A stretch of DNA of 64,000 nucleotides, taken from an uncultured Bacteroidia bacterium (GTDB taxonomy: Bacteria > Bacteroidota > Bacteroidia > Bacteroidales > CAJPTX01). Below, one piece after another: positions 35,186-44,383 of the stretch. Below the pieces are notes generated by a model. It was not told where the DNA came from and made no database searches. It saw only the letters and a program-made list of their open reading frames with translations. Each line of letters starts with the position of its first letter. The stretch's first letter is position 1. Location of the stretch: NCBI GenBank assembly GCA_947252645.1, contig CAMXWF010000015.1, positions 1 through 64,000 of the forward strand, given 5' to 3'. The translations under genes were made by a program, and so were the position numbers.

Positions 35186-36640
35186 ATGGGCCCTCGCCCC
35201 GCAACGTATAGAGCGCGTAGGGTGACCAAACAGAGCAACGACCTCAAGTGGTGGCAACGCCTCCAGCAGCAGTATAGGCGCGCCGCCCGCTTTGCGCGCT
35301 ACGAGATCTGGACCGTCGACCAAGAGCAGTATGACAACCGCCAATGGTCGCTCATCCGCCTCCTGCGCATCATCCTGCTAGCCTACCGGCGCAGTAGCCA
35401 GAACCACGTGCAGATGCGCGCCTCGGCCCTGACCTTCTACATGCTCATGTCCGTCTTGCCCATCGCGGCCCTCATGTTCGCGGTGGCCCGCGGCTTCCTG
35501 CTCGACGAGCAACTCAAGCTCAACCTCATGAACCACCTCGGCCACTTCCCCGACGTGGCCAGCTGGCTCATCGACACCATCGACCACCTCACCAACAAAC
35601 GCGGACGACAAGTCTTCACCTGGCTCGGCGGCCTAGTGCTGCTCTGGTCGGTCATCCGGATGTTTAACCACATCGAGCAGGCCTTCAACACCATCTGGCA
35701 GGTGGCGCGCCCCAGGACGTGGTTCCGCAAGCTCTCCGACTACCTGGCCATGGTGCTCATCATCCCCATCGTCATCGTGGCCGCCAGCGCCTCCAACCTC
35801 GCCCTCCAAGGCTCCATCCAGCGGATGGTCACCCAGATCGAATTCCTCCACTTCCTCTCCCCGCTCTTCTCCCTGCTCCTGCGGCTAGTCCCCATCCTCC
35901 TGGTGAGCCTGATCTTCGCCATGGTCTACATCATGATGCCCAACACCAAAGTGCGCACGGGCGCCGGCCTCCTCGCCGGCCTGGTGGCCGGGGCAGCCTT
36001 CGTGGTCGTCCAATGGGTCTATTTCTACTTCCAGATCGGCGTCTCCCGATACAACGCCCTCTACGGCAGCTTTGCCGCCCTACCCCTGCTGCTCGTCTGG
36101 ATGCGGCTCAGCTGGCTCATCCTCCTGCTCGGGGCAGAGCTCTGCTACGCCATGCAGAATGCACACCTCTACGAAATGGAATCCGAGCAAGAAGACATCC
36201 GACCCAACGTACGCAAACAGCTCGCCTTCCTCATCCTGCTCAAGGTGGCCTACCGCTTCAAGCATAGCCTGCCCCCCTGCGACGCCCGGGAAATCGCCGA
36301 CGAGCTGGGGGTCTCGTTCCGCTTGACCTCCAGACTGCTACGCCTCATGCAGTCCGCGGGGCTAGTCATCCCCGTAGCCACGCAGGATAGCAACACCAAC
36401 GCCTTCATGCCCGCCAAGCCCCTGGAAAACATCACCGCCCGGCTATTCTTCCAGGCCCTCGACGGCCTCGGCGCCGACTTGAATATCTCCCGGCAGCAAG
36501 ACATCGAGCAAATGGAGGTGATCTACCAAGCCTACCTGCACGCAGCGCCCCAGGCCGAGGTGTCGGTGGACCAACTGCTCAACCTGCCCGACTACCAACG
36601 CGTGGCCATCACCTCCCCCGCAGTCGAACAACCCCTATAG
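35186..36640 (+). CDS. YihY/BrkB family inner-membrane protein
   Basis: The 484-residue protein has the six-helix YihY/UPF0761 core (about 80-330): QMRASALTFYMLMSVLPIAA, WSVIRMFNHIEQAFNTIW, MMPNTKVRTGAGLLAGLVAGAAFVV and YGSFAALPLLLVWMRLSWLILLLGAEL. The C-terminal part (about 345-484) adds a winged-helix-like segment (REIADELGVSFRLTSRLLRLMQSAGLV), common in Bacteroidota versions. The family was once named RNase BN by mistake; its true role is unknown, possibly lipid or solute handling. The start at 35186 fits the box at 35157. The stop is directly followed by the mtaB ATG. Confidence 0.85.
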   Translation: MGPRPATYRARRVTKQSNDLKWWQRLQQQYRRAARFARYEIWTVDQEQYDNRQWSLIRLLRIILLAYRRSSQNHVQMRASALTFYMLMSVLPIAALMFAVARGFLLDEQLKLNLMNHLGHFPDVASWLIDTIDHLTNKRGRQVFTWLGGLVLLWSVIRMFNHIEQAFNTIWQVARPRTWFRKLSDYLAMVLIIPIVIVAASASNLALQGSIQRMVTQIEFLHFLSPLFSLLLRLVPILLVSLIFAMVYIMMPNTKVRTGAGLLAGLVAGAAFVVVQWVYFYFQIGVSRYNALYGSFAALPLLLVWMRLSWLILLLGAELCYAMQNAHLYEMESEQEDIRPNVRKQLAFLILLKVAYRFKHSLPPCDAREIADELGVSFRLTSRLLRLMQSAGLVIPVATQDSNTNAFMPAKPLENITARLFFQALDGLGADLNISRQQDIEQMEVIYQAYLHAAPQAEVSVDQLLNLPDYQRVAITSPAVEQPL

Positions 36641-37984
36641 ATGCCCACCCCTACCCCAACGCCCAAGACGAGGAACGTGGCCTTGTACACTTTTGGCTGC
36701 AAGCTCAACTTCGCCGAAACGGCCACCTACGCTCGGCAATTCGCCGCGCACGGATGGCAGGTGGTGGAGCAGCTACAGCAGGCCCAGGTGGTGGTGGTCA
36801 ATAGCTGCGCCGTCACAGAGCATGCCCAGCGTAAGTGTCGACAGCTCCTGCAGCGGGCGCAACACCTGGTCCCCGAGGCCCCCCGCGTCGTGGTAGGCTG
36901 CTACGCCGACCTGCAGGGCGACCTGCTGCTGGCCCGAGGCCTAGCCTCCCTGGTGGTCAAAAGAACCCAGAAAAACAACCTCCTCGGCCTCCTAATGGCC
37001 CACCTGCGCCTATCGCCCCCCATCTCCCTACCGCCCGAATCGCCCGAAGGCCCAGAAGCCACCAACGAACACTTCTTCCCGGCCTTCTCAAGCAGCCTAC
37101 GCACCCGAGCCTTCCTGAAAATACAAGACGGCTGCAACTACGGCTGTAGCTATTGCACCATCCCCCAGGCCCGGGGCGCCAGCCGTAGCGCCACCATCGC
37201 GCAGGTGGTAGCGCAAGCCCAACGCATCGTGGCCGCCGGGCGGCAGGAGATCGTCCTCACAGGCGTCAACACGGGGGAGTTCGGCCGAAGCCACGGCGAA
37301 TCGCTCCAACAGCTCCTCCAGGCCCTCGACCAGATCCCTGCACTGGCGCGCACCAGGATCTCCTCCATAGAGCCCAACCTACTCAACGACAACCTCCTGG
37401 CCTACTGCCAGCAGTCTCGCACCTTCATGCCCCACCTCCACGTGCCCCTACAGTCGGGCAGCCCCCGCATCCTACGCCTTATGCGCCGAAGGTACACCCC
37501 CGACACCTATAGAGCCCGCGTGGCCGCCGCCCGTCAATTCCTGCCCGACCCCTTCATCGGCGTAGACGTCATCGTGGGCTTCCCCGGGGAGACCGAAGAG
37601 GACTTCCAGGCCACCTACAAGCTCCTCGAAGAGCTGGCCCCAGCCTTCCTGCACATCTTCCCCTACTCCCCCAGGCCCGGCACCCCAGCCGCCACCATGC
37701 CAGGGCGGCCTGCCTCTGAGCGCGTCAAGGCCCGTGCGCAGCGCCTGGAAAACCTCTGCCAACAGCTACACCGCAACTACTGCCTACGGGCCGCCCACAC
37801 CACGCACCCCGTGCTCGTGGAGCAATGCTCCCCCCTCGGCCGCGCAGAAGGATATACTGATAACTATATTCGCGTAGATTTCCCAGCCCCTACGGCCCAG
37901 TCGGGCGACATCGCCTACGTCACCCTCTCCACCGACTATCACCAGGGCATCATGGCAGGAAAACAGGAAGGATCGCAGATATGA
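36641..37984 (+). CDS. mtaB: tRNA t6A37 methylthiotransferase
   Basis: The 447-residue radical-SAM enzyme adds a methylthio group to C2 of N6-threonylcarbamoyladenosine at tRNA position 37. The N-terminal UPF0004 domain supplies three Cys (FGCKLN, NSCAVT, GCYA) for one [4Fe-4S] cluster. The radical-SAM domain carries CNYGCSYC (about 165-172) for the second, followed by LTGVNTGEFG and DVIVGFPGETEEDF. The C-terminal TRAM-like domain (HPVLVEQ...GYTDNYIRV) is as in MtaB. Zero-gap junction with yihY and 4-bp ATGA overlap with suhB indicate one transcript. Confidence 0.93.
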   Translation: MPTPTPTPKTRNVALYTFGCKLNFAETATYARQFAAHGWQVVEQLQQAQVVVVNSCAVTEHAQRKCRQLLQRAQHLVPEAPRVVVGCYADLQGDLLLARGLASLVVKRTQKNNLLGLLMAHLRLSPPISLPPESPEGPEATNEHFFPAFSSSLRTRAFLKIQDGCNYGCSYCTIPQARGASRSATIAQVVAQAQRIVAAGRQEIVLTGVNTGEFGRSHGESLQQLLQALDQIPALARTRISSIEPNLLNDNLLAYCQQSRTFMPHLHVPLQSGSPRILRLMRRRYTPDTYRARVAAARQFLPDPFIGVDVIVGFPGETEEDFQATYKLLEELAPAFLHIFPYSPRPGTPAATMPGRPASERVKARAQRLENLCQQLHRNYCLRAAHTTHPVLVEQCSPLGRAEGYTDNYIRVDFPAPTAQSGDIAYVTLSTDYHQGIMAGKQEGSQI

Positions 37985-38790
37985 CACTAACAGCCAACGA
38001 CCTCGAGCAGCTCCTCCAGGCCACCCAGGAGATCGCCCGGGCGGCGGGCAGCTTCATCCGGCATGAACGCGAGCATTTCTCTTTCGACCAGGTAGAGGAA
38101 AAGGCGCACAACGACTTCGTCTCCTACGTGGACCGGGGCGCCGAGCAGCTCATCCTCCCCAAGCTCCAAAAGCTCCTGCCCCAAAGCAGCATCCTCTCCG
38201 AGGAATCGGGCCAGGTCGGCGGCACGCAGGCCCTCACCTGGATCGTCGACCCCCTCGATGGCACCACCAATTTCATCCACTCCATGCCGCCCTACGCCGT
38301 GAGCATAGGGCTAGTAGAGAACGACCGCGAGCTGCTCGGCGTCGTCTATGAGGTCAAGGCCGATGAGATGTTCTCCGCCACCTGCCAGAGTGACGCCCTG
38401 TGCAACGGCCAAGTGCTCCAAGCCAGCCCCTGCAACCGCCTAGCCCGCGCGCTCATCGCCACCGGATTCCCCTTCCGCGAATACTCCAAAATGCACCAGT
38501 ATTTCGCCACGCTCGACTACTTCATGCGCCACTCCCACGGGGTGCGCCGCCTGGGATCGGCCGCCACCGACCTGGCCTACCTGGCCGCCGGGCGCGTCGA
38601 CGCCTTCTACGAATACGGCCTCAAGCCCTGGGACGTGGCCGCCGGCATCGTGATCGCCAAGCAGGCTGGATGCCAATTCGCCGACTTCCAAGGACAAGCC
38701 CACTACCTCCACGGCGGCGAGATCATCGGGACAGCCCCGGGCTGCTTCGCCGAAATCGCCGACTACATCGCCCGCACCATGCAGCCATGA
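37981..38790 (+). CDS. suhB: Inositol monophosphatase family protein (SuhB-type)
   Basis: The 269-residue enzyme belongs to the lithium-sensitive IMPase family, which removes phosphate from myo-inositol-1-phosphate and related sugars using Mg. Metal ligands are visible in SILSEESG (Glu), WIVDPLDGTTNFIHSMP (two Asp) and KPWDVAAGIVIAKQAG (Asp). The length is normal. In Bacteroidota the physiological substrate is not settled. It overlaps mtaB by 4 bp (ATGA) and the acyltransferase gene by 4 bp (ATGA at 38787-38790). Confidence 0.9.
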   Translation: MTLTANDLEQLLQATQEIARAAGSFIRHEREHFSFDQVEEKAHNDFVSYVDRGAEQLILPKLQKLLPQSSILSEESGQVGGTQALTWIVDPLDGTTNFIHSMPPYAVSIGLVENDRELLGVVYEVKADEMFSATCQSDALCNGQVLQASPCNRLARALIATGFPFREYSKMHQYFATLDYFMRHSHGVRRLGSAATDLAYLAAGRVDAFYEYGLKPWDVAAGIVIAKQAGCQFADFQGQAHYLHGGEIIGTAPGCFAEIADYIARTMQP

Positions 38791-39686
38791 GAAAGCTCCT
38801 CGACGCCCTCGCGGCCGCGCTCTTCTTCGGCCTCACCTGGCTGGTGGCCCTGCTGCCCCAACGGATACAATACGCCCTGGCCGACCTGCTGGCCCTGCTG
38901 CTCTATTCCGCAGCGCGCTACCGGCGCACCGTGGTCTACACCAACCTGCGCAACTCCTTCCCCGAGAAAAGCCCCCGCGACATCGCCCGCATCGCCCGCG
39001 CGTTCTACCGCCACCTGGCCGACCTGATCGTCGAATCGGCCTTCATGACCCACGCCTCCAAGAAGCGAATCCTCGCGCGCTGCACCTTCGACAACATCGA
39101 CCGCCTGCTCCCCTACTACCACCAGGGGCGCAGCGTTGTGGTGGCCGCCGCGCACTACTGCAACTGGGAAATGCTCACCTGCGCACAGCCCCACATGCGC
39201 CACCTCATGCTCAGCATCTACAAGCCCATGAGCAATAAGCGCATCGAGCGCATCATGACCCGCTCCCGCGAGCGCCTCGGCTCGCGCACCGTGCCCATGC
39301 GCCGCACCATCCGCGCCGTCGCCCACTACGTCAAAGAACAACACCCCGTCTTAGTAGGCCTGATTGCCGACCAGGTGCCCGTGGGCTCCAACCACTACGG
39401 CACCACCTTCCTCCATCAAAGCACCCTGGTGTACCGGGGCATAGAGCACATCGCCAAGCTCTTCGACCTGCCCGTCTTCTACTGCAAGATGACCCAGCCC
39501 AAACGCGGCCACTTCCTAGTACACCTAGAACTCATTACCGACGCCCCCAGGCAAACCCCGCCCGACTGGATCACCGAGCAGCACCTGCGCGCCCTGGAGC
39601 GCAGCATCCAGGAAGCCCCGCCCTACTGGCTCTGGTCACACCGGCGCTGGAAACGTCAACCCCTCGCCCCGACAAACCATGCGTAA
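38787..39686 (+). CDS. LpxL/HtrB-type lipid A or lysophospholipid acyltransferase
   Basis: The 299-residue protein starts at the ATG at 38787 (overlapping the suhB stop). It has an N-terminal membrane helix (LAAALFFGLTWLVALLP), then the acyltransferase core: AAHYCNWEM, the H-x4-E catalytic motif (about residue 125); SIYKPMSNKRIERIM; LIADQVPVGSNHYGTTFLHQ; and the C-terminal WLWSHRRWKRQP, which is characteristic of LpxL-type enzymes. These transfer a secondary acyl chain to lipid A on the inner membrane. Some Bacteroidota paralogues instead make glycine or ornithine lipids, so substrate is unproven. Overlaps the following GT2 gene by 8 bp. Confidence 0.88.
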   Translation: MRKLLDALAAALFFGLTWLVALLPQRIQYALADLLALLLYSAARYRRTVVYTNLRNSFPEKSPRDIARIARAFYRHLADLIVESAFMTHASKKRILARCTFDNIDRLLPYYHQGRSVVVAAAHYCNWEMLTCAQPHMRHLMLSIYKPMSNKRIERIMTRSRERLGSRTVPMRRTIRAVAHYVKEQHPVLVGLIADQVPVGSNHYGTTFLHQSTLVYRGIEHIAKLFDLPVFYCKMTQPKRGHFLVHLELITDAPRQTPPDWITEQHLRALERSIQEAPPYWLWSHRRWKRQPLAPTNHA

Positions 39687-40698
39687 CGTCCACTGCGCCA
39701 TCGTCATCCTCAATTGGAACGGCCGCCAGCTCCTCGAGCGCTTTCTACCCTCGGTCGTGGCCGCCGCCAAGCCCAGCGGGAGCCTGGTCGTGGTGGCCGA
39801 CAACGGCTCCTCCGACCAATCCCTGCCCTACGTCCAAGCCCAGTGCCCCGAGACCATGGTGATCGCACTGCCTGAAAACTACGGCTTCGCCCTAGGCTAC
39901 AACCGGGCCCTGGACATCCTACGCCAACGCGTCGAGGCCGACTACTACCTCATCCTCAATAGCGACGTGGAGCTCCCTGGGGGCGTGCTCGAGCCCCTGC
40001 TCGACTTCCTCGACCACCACCCCCAGTACGCTGCCCTCATGCCCACCATCCGCAGCGCCCACCAGCGCAACATGTTCGAGTACGCCGGCGCCGCGGGGGG
40101 CTTCATCGATCTCCTAGGCTACCCCTTCTGCCGCGGGCGCATCCTCGGCCATCTGGAGGACGACCACGGCCAATACGCCTCCACCCGACAAGTGCACTGG
40201 GCCTCCGGGGCCTGCCTGGCCATCCGCGCCAACCTCTTCCACCGCCTCGAGGGCTTCGACCCCGCCTTCTACGCCCACATGGAGGAGATCGACCTCTGCT
40301 GGCGGCTACGGCGCGCCGGCTACGCCATCGGCGCCATGGGCCAGGTAGCGGTCTACCACCTCGGCGGCGCCACGCTCCCCTACGGCAACCCAAAAAAGAC
40401 CTTCCTCAACCATCGGAATTCCCTCCTGATGCTACGCAAAAACCTCCCGCGCTGGCAGCTCCTGCTCCTGCTGACGGCTCGGCTGCCCCTCGATGTCCTA
40501 GCCGCAGCCTTCCACCTCGTCGCAGGCCACCCGAAGGATGCCCTAGCCGTCCTCAAGGCCTTTAGCGGACTCACCATGGCCATCCCCAAGGCCCCGCCAC
40601 ATCGCCCGCGCCCCTCCGCCCCCAGGGCCCCCTTCTGCATCCTGCTCCACTACCTGATCGGCCAGCGAACCTTCGACAAGCTCCCCACCATCCCCTGA
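39679..40698 (+). CDS. Glycosyltransferase family 2
   Basis: The 339-residue protein has a GT-A fold glycosyltransferase domain (about 5-240): AIVILNWNGRQLLERFLPS, VVADNGSSDQSLPYV, PENYGFALGYNRALD, LILNSDVELP (metal-binding DxD equivalent) and HMEEIDLCWRLRRAG, the acidic acceptor-side motif of the rhamnosyl/N-acetylglucosaminyl type. The C-terminal part has a membrane-associating hydrophobic stretch. It probably adds a sugar to a cell-surface polysaccharide or lipid. Together with the acyltransferase before it this suggests an envelope-building unit. Confidence 0.9.
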   Translation: MRNVHCAIVILNWNGRQLLERFLPSVVAAAKPSGSLVVVADNGSSDQSLPYVQAQCPETMVIALPENYGFALGYNRALDILRQRVEADYYLILNSDVELPGGVLEPLLDFLDHHPQYAALMPTIRSAHQRNMFEYAGAAGGFIDLLGYPFCRGRILGHLEDDHGQYASTRQVHWASGACLAIRANLFHRLEGFDPAFYAHMEEIDLCWRLRRAGYAIGAMGQVAVYHLGGATLPYGNPKKTFLNHRNSLLMLRKNLPRWQLLLLLTARLPLDVLAAAFHLVAGHPKDALAVLKAFSGLTMAIPKAPPHRPRPSAPRAPFCILLHYLIGQRTFDKLPTIP

Positions 40699-40715
40699 CA
40701 TCACCGCACCACGCC

Positions 40716-41879
40716 ATGGGTATCCTCCGTCGCATCGCCCCCTTCCTGCTCCTGGCCGTCATCGCCATCGTCCTGGTGATGACCCTGCGCACCTCCTGGC
40801 TACAGGCCACCGGGCTGGCCAAGGAAGAACGGGAAAAAGCTGAACTCATCGCCGAGGCCACCCGACGCATGGCCGACCTGAATACCAAGGCCCAGGACTT
40901 CGACTTCATCCTCCACATCATCCAGCACAACGAAACCGTCCCCATCATCCTGGTCAACGAGCAACACACCCCCCTCTCCCTACGCAATATCGAGCAGAAA
41001 TACCTCGACCGCGCCGAGCTGCTCCCCCAGCTGCTGCGCGAAATGGCCCGGGCTCACGACCCCATCCCCATCACGCTCCCCTCGGGCGATAAGTGCTACG
41101 TCTACTACGGCAGCAGTGCCACCCTGGGTCGACTGCGCCAATACCCCTACATCCAGCTGGGCTTCATCAGCGTGGTGGTGCTGCTGAGCCTACTCACCAT
41201 GCGCCAAACCAAGCAAGCCGACCAAAACCGCCTCTGGGTAGGCCTGGCCAAGGAAACCGCCCACCAGCTCGGCACCCCCATCTCCTCCCTGCTAGCCTGG
41301 ATTCACCTGCTGCGCGACGACAACGCAAGGCCCGAAATCGTCGACTCCCTCTCCACCGATGTCGACCGCCTGCAGCGCATCGCCGACCGCTTCTCCAAAA
41401 TCGGCACCCTCCCCCAGCTCAACGACACCGACATCAAGCGCACCATTGCCGAAAGCGTCAGCTACATGCGCCCACGCATATCCCAAAAAATCGCGCTGGT
41501 ATACCTCACCGAGGACATCCCCTACCGCATCCCCCACAACGCCCTCCTGCTCGAATGGGTGCTGGAAAACCTCATCCGCAATGCCGTAGATGCCATCTCG
41601 GGTGAGGGCATCATCTCCATCCAGCTGCGCATGGAGCGCAACCGCGCCCTGATCGACTGCTCCGACAGCGGCAAAGGCATGAGCCGAAAAACCCGCATGT
41701 GCATCTTCAACCCCGGCTTCACCACCAAAACCCGCGGCTGGGGCCTAGGCCTCTCCCTCGCCCGCCGCATCATCCGCAACTACCACCACGGCCACCTCTT
41801 CGTGCTGCGCTCCGAGCCCAACCGCGGCACTACCTTCCGCATCGTCCTGCCCCTCTACCAGGAGAGCCTAGGCCTATGA
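40716..41879 (+). CDS. Sensor histidine kinase (orphan)
   Basis: The 387-residue kinase has two transmembrane helices (about 8-26 and 148-165) bracketing an extracytoplasmic sensor of about 120 residues. A dimerisation/phosphoacceptor segment follows, with the H-box WVGLAKETAHQLGTPISSL (His about 187). The HATPase_c domain shows the N-box ENLIRNAVDAISG, a G1-box DSGKGM and a G2-box TKTRGWGLGLSLARRII. There is no receiver or HAMP domain, and no response regulator gene next to it. It lies 17 bp after the glycosyltransferase gene as the last member of the yihY cluster, so it may monitor the envelope, but partner and signal are unknown. Confidence 0.9.
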   Translation: MGILRRIAPFLLLAVIAIVLVMTLRTSWLQATGLAKEEREKAELIAEATRRMADLNTKAQDFDFILHIIQHNETVPIILVNEQHTPLSLRNIEQKYLDRAELLPQLLREMARAHDPIPITLPSGDKCYVYYGSSATLGRLRQYPYIQLGFISVVVLLSLLTMRQTKQADQNRLWVGLAKETAHQLGTPISSLLAWIHLLRDDNARPEIVDSLSTDVDRLQRIADRFSKIGTLPQLNDTDIKRTIAESVSYMRPRISQKIALVYLTEDIPYRIPHNALLLEWVLENLIRNAVDAISGEGIISIQLRMERNRALIDCSDSGKGMSRKTRMCIFNPGFTTKTRGWGLGLSLARRIIRNYHHGHLFVLRSEPNRGTTFRIVLPLYQESLGL

Positions 41880-41898
41880 GGGGCGGCCGCCCCCACCC

Positions 41899-42351
41899 CT
41901 AGGCCTCGCCAGGAGCATCGATGATAATCGTCACCGGGCCATCGTTGGTCAGGTGTACCTGCATGTCGGCCCCAAACTGTCCGTGGGCCACCGCATGCCC
42001 CAGGGCCTTCTCGAGCTCCACCAGAAACGCCTCGTAGAGCGGCTCGGCCACCGGGCCCGGCGCGCTGTCAACGTACGCCGGCCGATTGCCCTTCCGCGTC
42101 CGGGCGTAGAGGGTGAACTGGCTCACCACCAAAAGCGCCCCCTGCGCCTCCACCACGCTCCAATTCATCACCCCCTGGGCATCGTCGAAAATGCGCAGCC
42201 GGCTCAGCTTGCCTGCCATCCAGCTCACATCGGCCAGCGTATCCGACGGCCGAAAGGCCACCAGCACCAGCATGCCCGCGCCTATCTGCCCTATGGTCGT
42301 GCCACCCACCTCCACCGAGGCCTCCGTCACCCGCTGTAGTACTACCCGCAT
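41899..42351 (-). CDS. dtd: D-aminoacyl-tRNA deacylase
   Basis: The 150-residue enzyme hydrolyses D-amino acids mischarged on tRNA. It matches Dtd throughout: MRVVLQRVTEASVEVGG at the N-terminus, the SQFTLYARTRKGNRPAY segment carrying the SQFTL motif (about 80), and a C-terminal VHLTNDGPVTIIID holding the N-x-GPVT motif that contributes the cross-subunit Gly-Pro pair. Length is typical. Last of the three-gene unit thioredoxin, helicase, dtd (14 bp after the helicase gene) and converges on the histidine kinase gene. Confidence 0.95.
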   Translation of the reverse strand: MRVVLQRVTEASVEVGGTTIGQIGAGMLVLVAFRPSDTLADVSWMAGKLSRLRIFDDAQGVMNWSVVEAQGALLVVSQFTLYARTRKGNRPAYVDSAPGPVAEPLYEAFLVELEKALGHAVAHGQFGADMQVHLTNDGPVTIIIDAPGEA

Positions 42352-42365
42352 AGCTCCTATCCTCC

Positions 42366-43613
42366 CTATCGCTTCGATCGACCCTTCCGCTTCCCCGCCC
42401 GCTCGACCTCTCGCGCCTGCTGGGCCTTGAGGAGCGAACGCCAGTCGGAATCCTGCGCCGCCGAAAAGTCCACGGTATCCGCCCGCTCCTGGCTGTCGAG
42501 CCTGACCCGCGGCAGCGGCCCCCCGAGATGCTGCTCTATGCTTTCGAGGAGCGGCCGCTCCTGCTCATCGTAGAAGGAAATAGCCAGCCCCTTGAGGCGG
42601 CCGCGCCCCGTGCGCCCTATGCGGTGGATGTAGACTTCAGGCTGCGTGGGCAGGTCGTAGTTGACCACCATGTCGACCCGCGGGATGTCGAGCCCCCGGG
42701 CAGAGAGGTCGGTGGCAATGAGCAGCTTGACCTGCCCCTCCGAGAAGGCCGCCAAGGCCGCCTGACGGGCCTGCCGGTCGAGCCCCCCGTGCAGCTGCGC
42801 GCTCTCGATCGCCACGCGGGCCATGGCCGCCTGCACCCGCGCCACCCGCACCTTGGTGCGCACGAACACCAGGATCTTCTTCTCGGGATTTTGCCGCACC
42901 AGCCGCTCGAGGAAGAAGCGCTTCTCAGCGGCTGGGACGGGCAGCACCGAGTGGGCTATATTGTTGTTGACGGGGTTGTCGGGGGCGATCTCGATGCGAA
43001 TAGGGTTGCGAACTATCCGGTGGGCCAGGCGTTTGATCTCGGGCGAGATGGTGGCCGAGAAAAAGAGCGTTTGGGGCATAGGGGGGAGGCGGTGGCAGAG
43101 CCAGTCGATGTCGGGGCGGAAGCCGTAGTCGAGCATACGATCGGCCTCGTCGAGCACCAGGTAGCGGATGCGCGCCAGCGTGACATAGCCATTGCACGCC
43201 AAATCGCGCATACGCCCCGGGGTGGCCACCACGAGGTCCACGTCTTTGGGCAGGGTGTCCATTTGCGCCTCCCGCGTATAGCCCCCCGTCAGGCAGAAGG
43301 AGGCCACCTCCAGCCCCTGGGTCATCTGCTTGAGCACCAGGTAGATCTGCTGGGCCAGCTCGTGGGTTGGCACCAAGATAAGCCCTCGGGGGGCGTAGCT
43401 CTCCTTGGGCTTGCCGCGCGCGGCCAGCAGCTGGATGAGCGGCAGCGCGAAGGCCAGCGTCTTGCCCGTGCCCGTCTGCGCTATGGCCATCAGGTCGTTG
43501 CCCGCCAGCACGGCCGGAATGGCCCGGTACTGGATGTCGGTAGGGCGCGTAAGCCCCGCGCGGGCCAGGTTCTCCGCCAGCCCCGGCACAAATCGATAGC
43601 GGCTAAATAGCAC
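42366..43613 (-). CDS. DEAD-box ATP-dependent RNA helicase
   Basis: The 415-residue RhlE-like helicase shows all expected motifs: Q-motif GLTRPTDIQYRAIPAVL, motif I AQTGTGKT, Ia PTHELAQQ, Ib TPGRM, II VLDEADRMLD, III FSATI, IV VFVRTK, V TDLSARGLDIP and VI HRIGRTGR. A basic tail (VERAGKRKGRSKR) probably aids RNA binding. It unwinds RNA duplexes, for example in ribosome assembly or mRNA turnover; the exact role is unknown. The start is a GTG at 43613. It lies 21 bp after the thioredoxin gene. Confidence 0.93.
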   Translation of the reverse strand: MLFSRYRFVPGLAENLARAGLTRPTDIQYRAIPAVLAGNDLMAIAQTGTGKTLAFALPLIQLLAARGKPKESYAPRGLILVPTHELAQQIYLVLKQMTQGLEVASFCLTGGYTREAQMDTLPKDVDLVVATPGRMRDLACNGYVTLARIRYLVLDEADRMLDYGFRPDIDWLCHRLPPMPQTLFFSATISPEIKRLAHRIVRNPIRIEIAPDNPVNNNIAHSVLPVPAAEKRFFLERLVRQNPEKKILVFVRTKVRVARVQAAMARVAIESAQLHGGLDRQARQAALAAFSEGQVKLLIATDLSARGLDIPRVDMVVNYDLPTQPEVYIHRIGRTGRGRLKGLAISFYDEQERPLLESIEQHLGGPLPRVRLDSQERADTVDFSAAQDSDWRSLLKAQQAREVERAGKRKGRSKR

Positions 43614-43634
43614 TCTGGTAGCCCGCTAGAGATC

Positions 43635-44168
43635 CTAATAGCTTCCCTTGAAGGACTCCTGAAATGTCTGGAATGGTGTGTCGAGGTACTTCTTCTCGAC
43701 TACATAGTGCAGGATGGGCTCGAGCTGATGGGGGGGCATGTAGCCGGGCACGGCGGTGATCAGGTTGCTGGCCTCGTCGATGTACACCAGGGTGGGGTAG
43801 GAGAGCTTGCCCTGCGTTAGCGCCACGGCCAGCGGGTGGGTGGTGTGGGCGGTTGAGGAGCTCGGCGCGTAGGCCCTGCCCTGGAAGCGCACCGTATCCG
43901 ACTGCTCCGCGTTGAACTTCACGGCCCAGAAGTTGGCGTTGACGTACTCCACGATGTGCCGATCGGAGAAGGTATAGGCATCGAGCCGCTTGCAGTAGCC
44001 ACACCAGTCGGTGTATACATCCACCAAGATCGGCCGGGGGTTGGTCTTATTGCGCGCCACAGCCTGCTCAAGCGTCATCCAAGTGATGCCCTGGGCGCCA
44101 GCGTCCCCAGCACGCACCACCCACAACAAGGGCAGCAGCACGAATGCAATCCAGAGGGTTCTAGTCAT
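43635..44168 (-). CDS. Exported thioredoxin-fold protein (WCGYC)
   Basis: From the ATG at 44168 the product has 177 residues: a signal peptide (IAFVLLPLLWVV...AGDAGA, then Gln26) and a thioredoxin domain with YTDWCGYCKRLDAYTF (active-site CGYC) and the cis-Pro loop SYPTLVYIDEA. Periplasmic proteins of this DUF255/SoxW-like type reduce or form disulfides in exported proteins. An in-frame GTG/ATG far upstream (44402) would add 78 residues lacking any resemblance and would bury the signal, so it was rejected. A near-consensus -7 box (TACCTTTA, 44203-44210) lies 34 nt upstream. Confidence 0.85.
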   Translation of the reverse strand: MTRTLWIAFVLLPLLWVVRAGDAGAQGITWMTLEQAVARNKTNPRPILVDVYTDWCGYCKRLDAYTFSDRHIVEYVNANFWAVKFNAEQSDTVRFQGRAYAPSSSTAHTTHPLAVALTQGKLSYPTLVYIDEASNLITAVPGYMPPHQLEPILHYVVEKKYLDTPFQTFQESFKGSY

Positions 44169-44383
44169 GGGATGTTGATCTCCTATCTTCCAAAACGGTA
44201 CATAAAGGTAGGCAATTCTGGCCGAATCGTCCCCCTGGGGCGTTCCTCCGCCGGGGCGACTCCCCCACCCCATACACCACAACTCCTGCGCCAAGTCCAC
44301 GTGACCCCCCCCACTCGTGCGCGCCGAAAGCCCCCCCAAAAAATGAGCACTCTCCCCCGCGCGATACCCGCTCCGCACCCTCG

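Noticed and set aside
34791..35211. Pro/Arg-rich frames between the giant gene and yihY
   Set aside because: Low-complexity translation on both strands, across promoter boxes; no homologues recognised.
41867..41901. Possible bidirectional terminator between the histidine kinase gene and dtd
   Set aside because: GGGCGGCCGCCC is a perfect palindrome but has no loop, and the flanking CCTAGGCCT copies are direct repeats and not arms of one stem.
42528..43610. 360-codon open frame on the plus strand opposite the DEAD-box helicase
   Set aside because: Antisense shadow; His/Arg/Gly-rich composition typical of GC-rich reverse frames.
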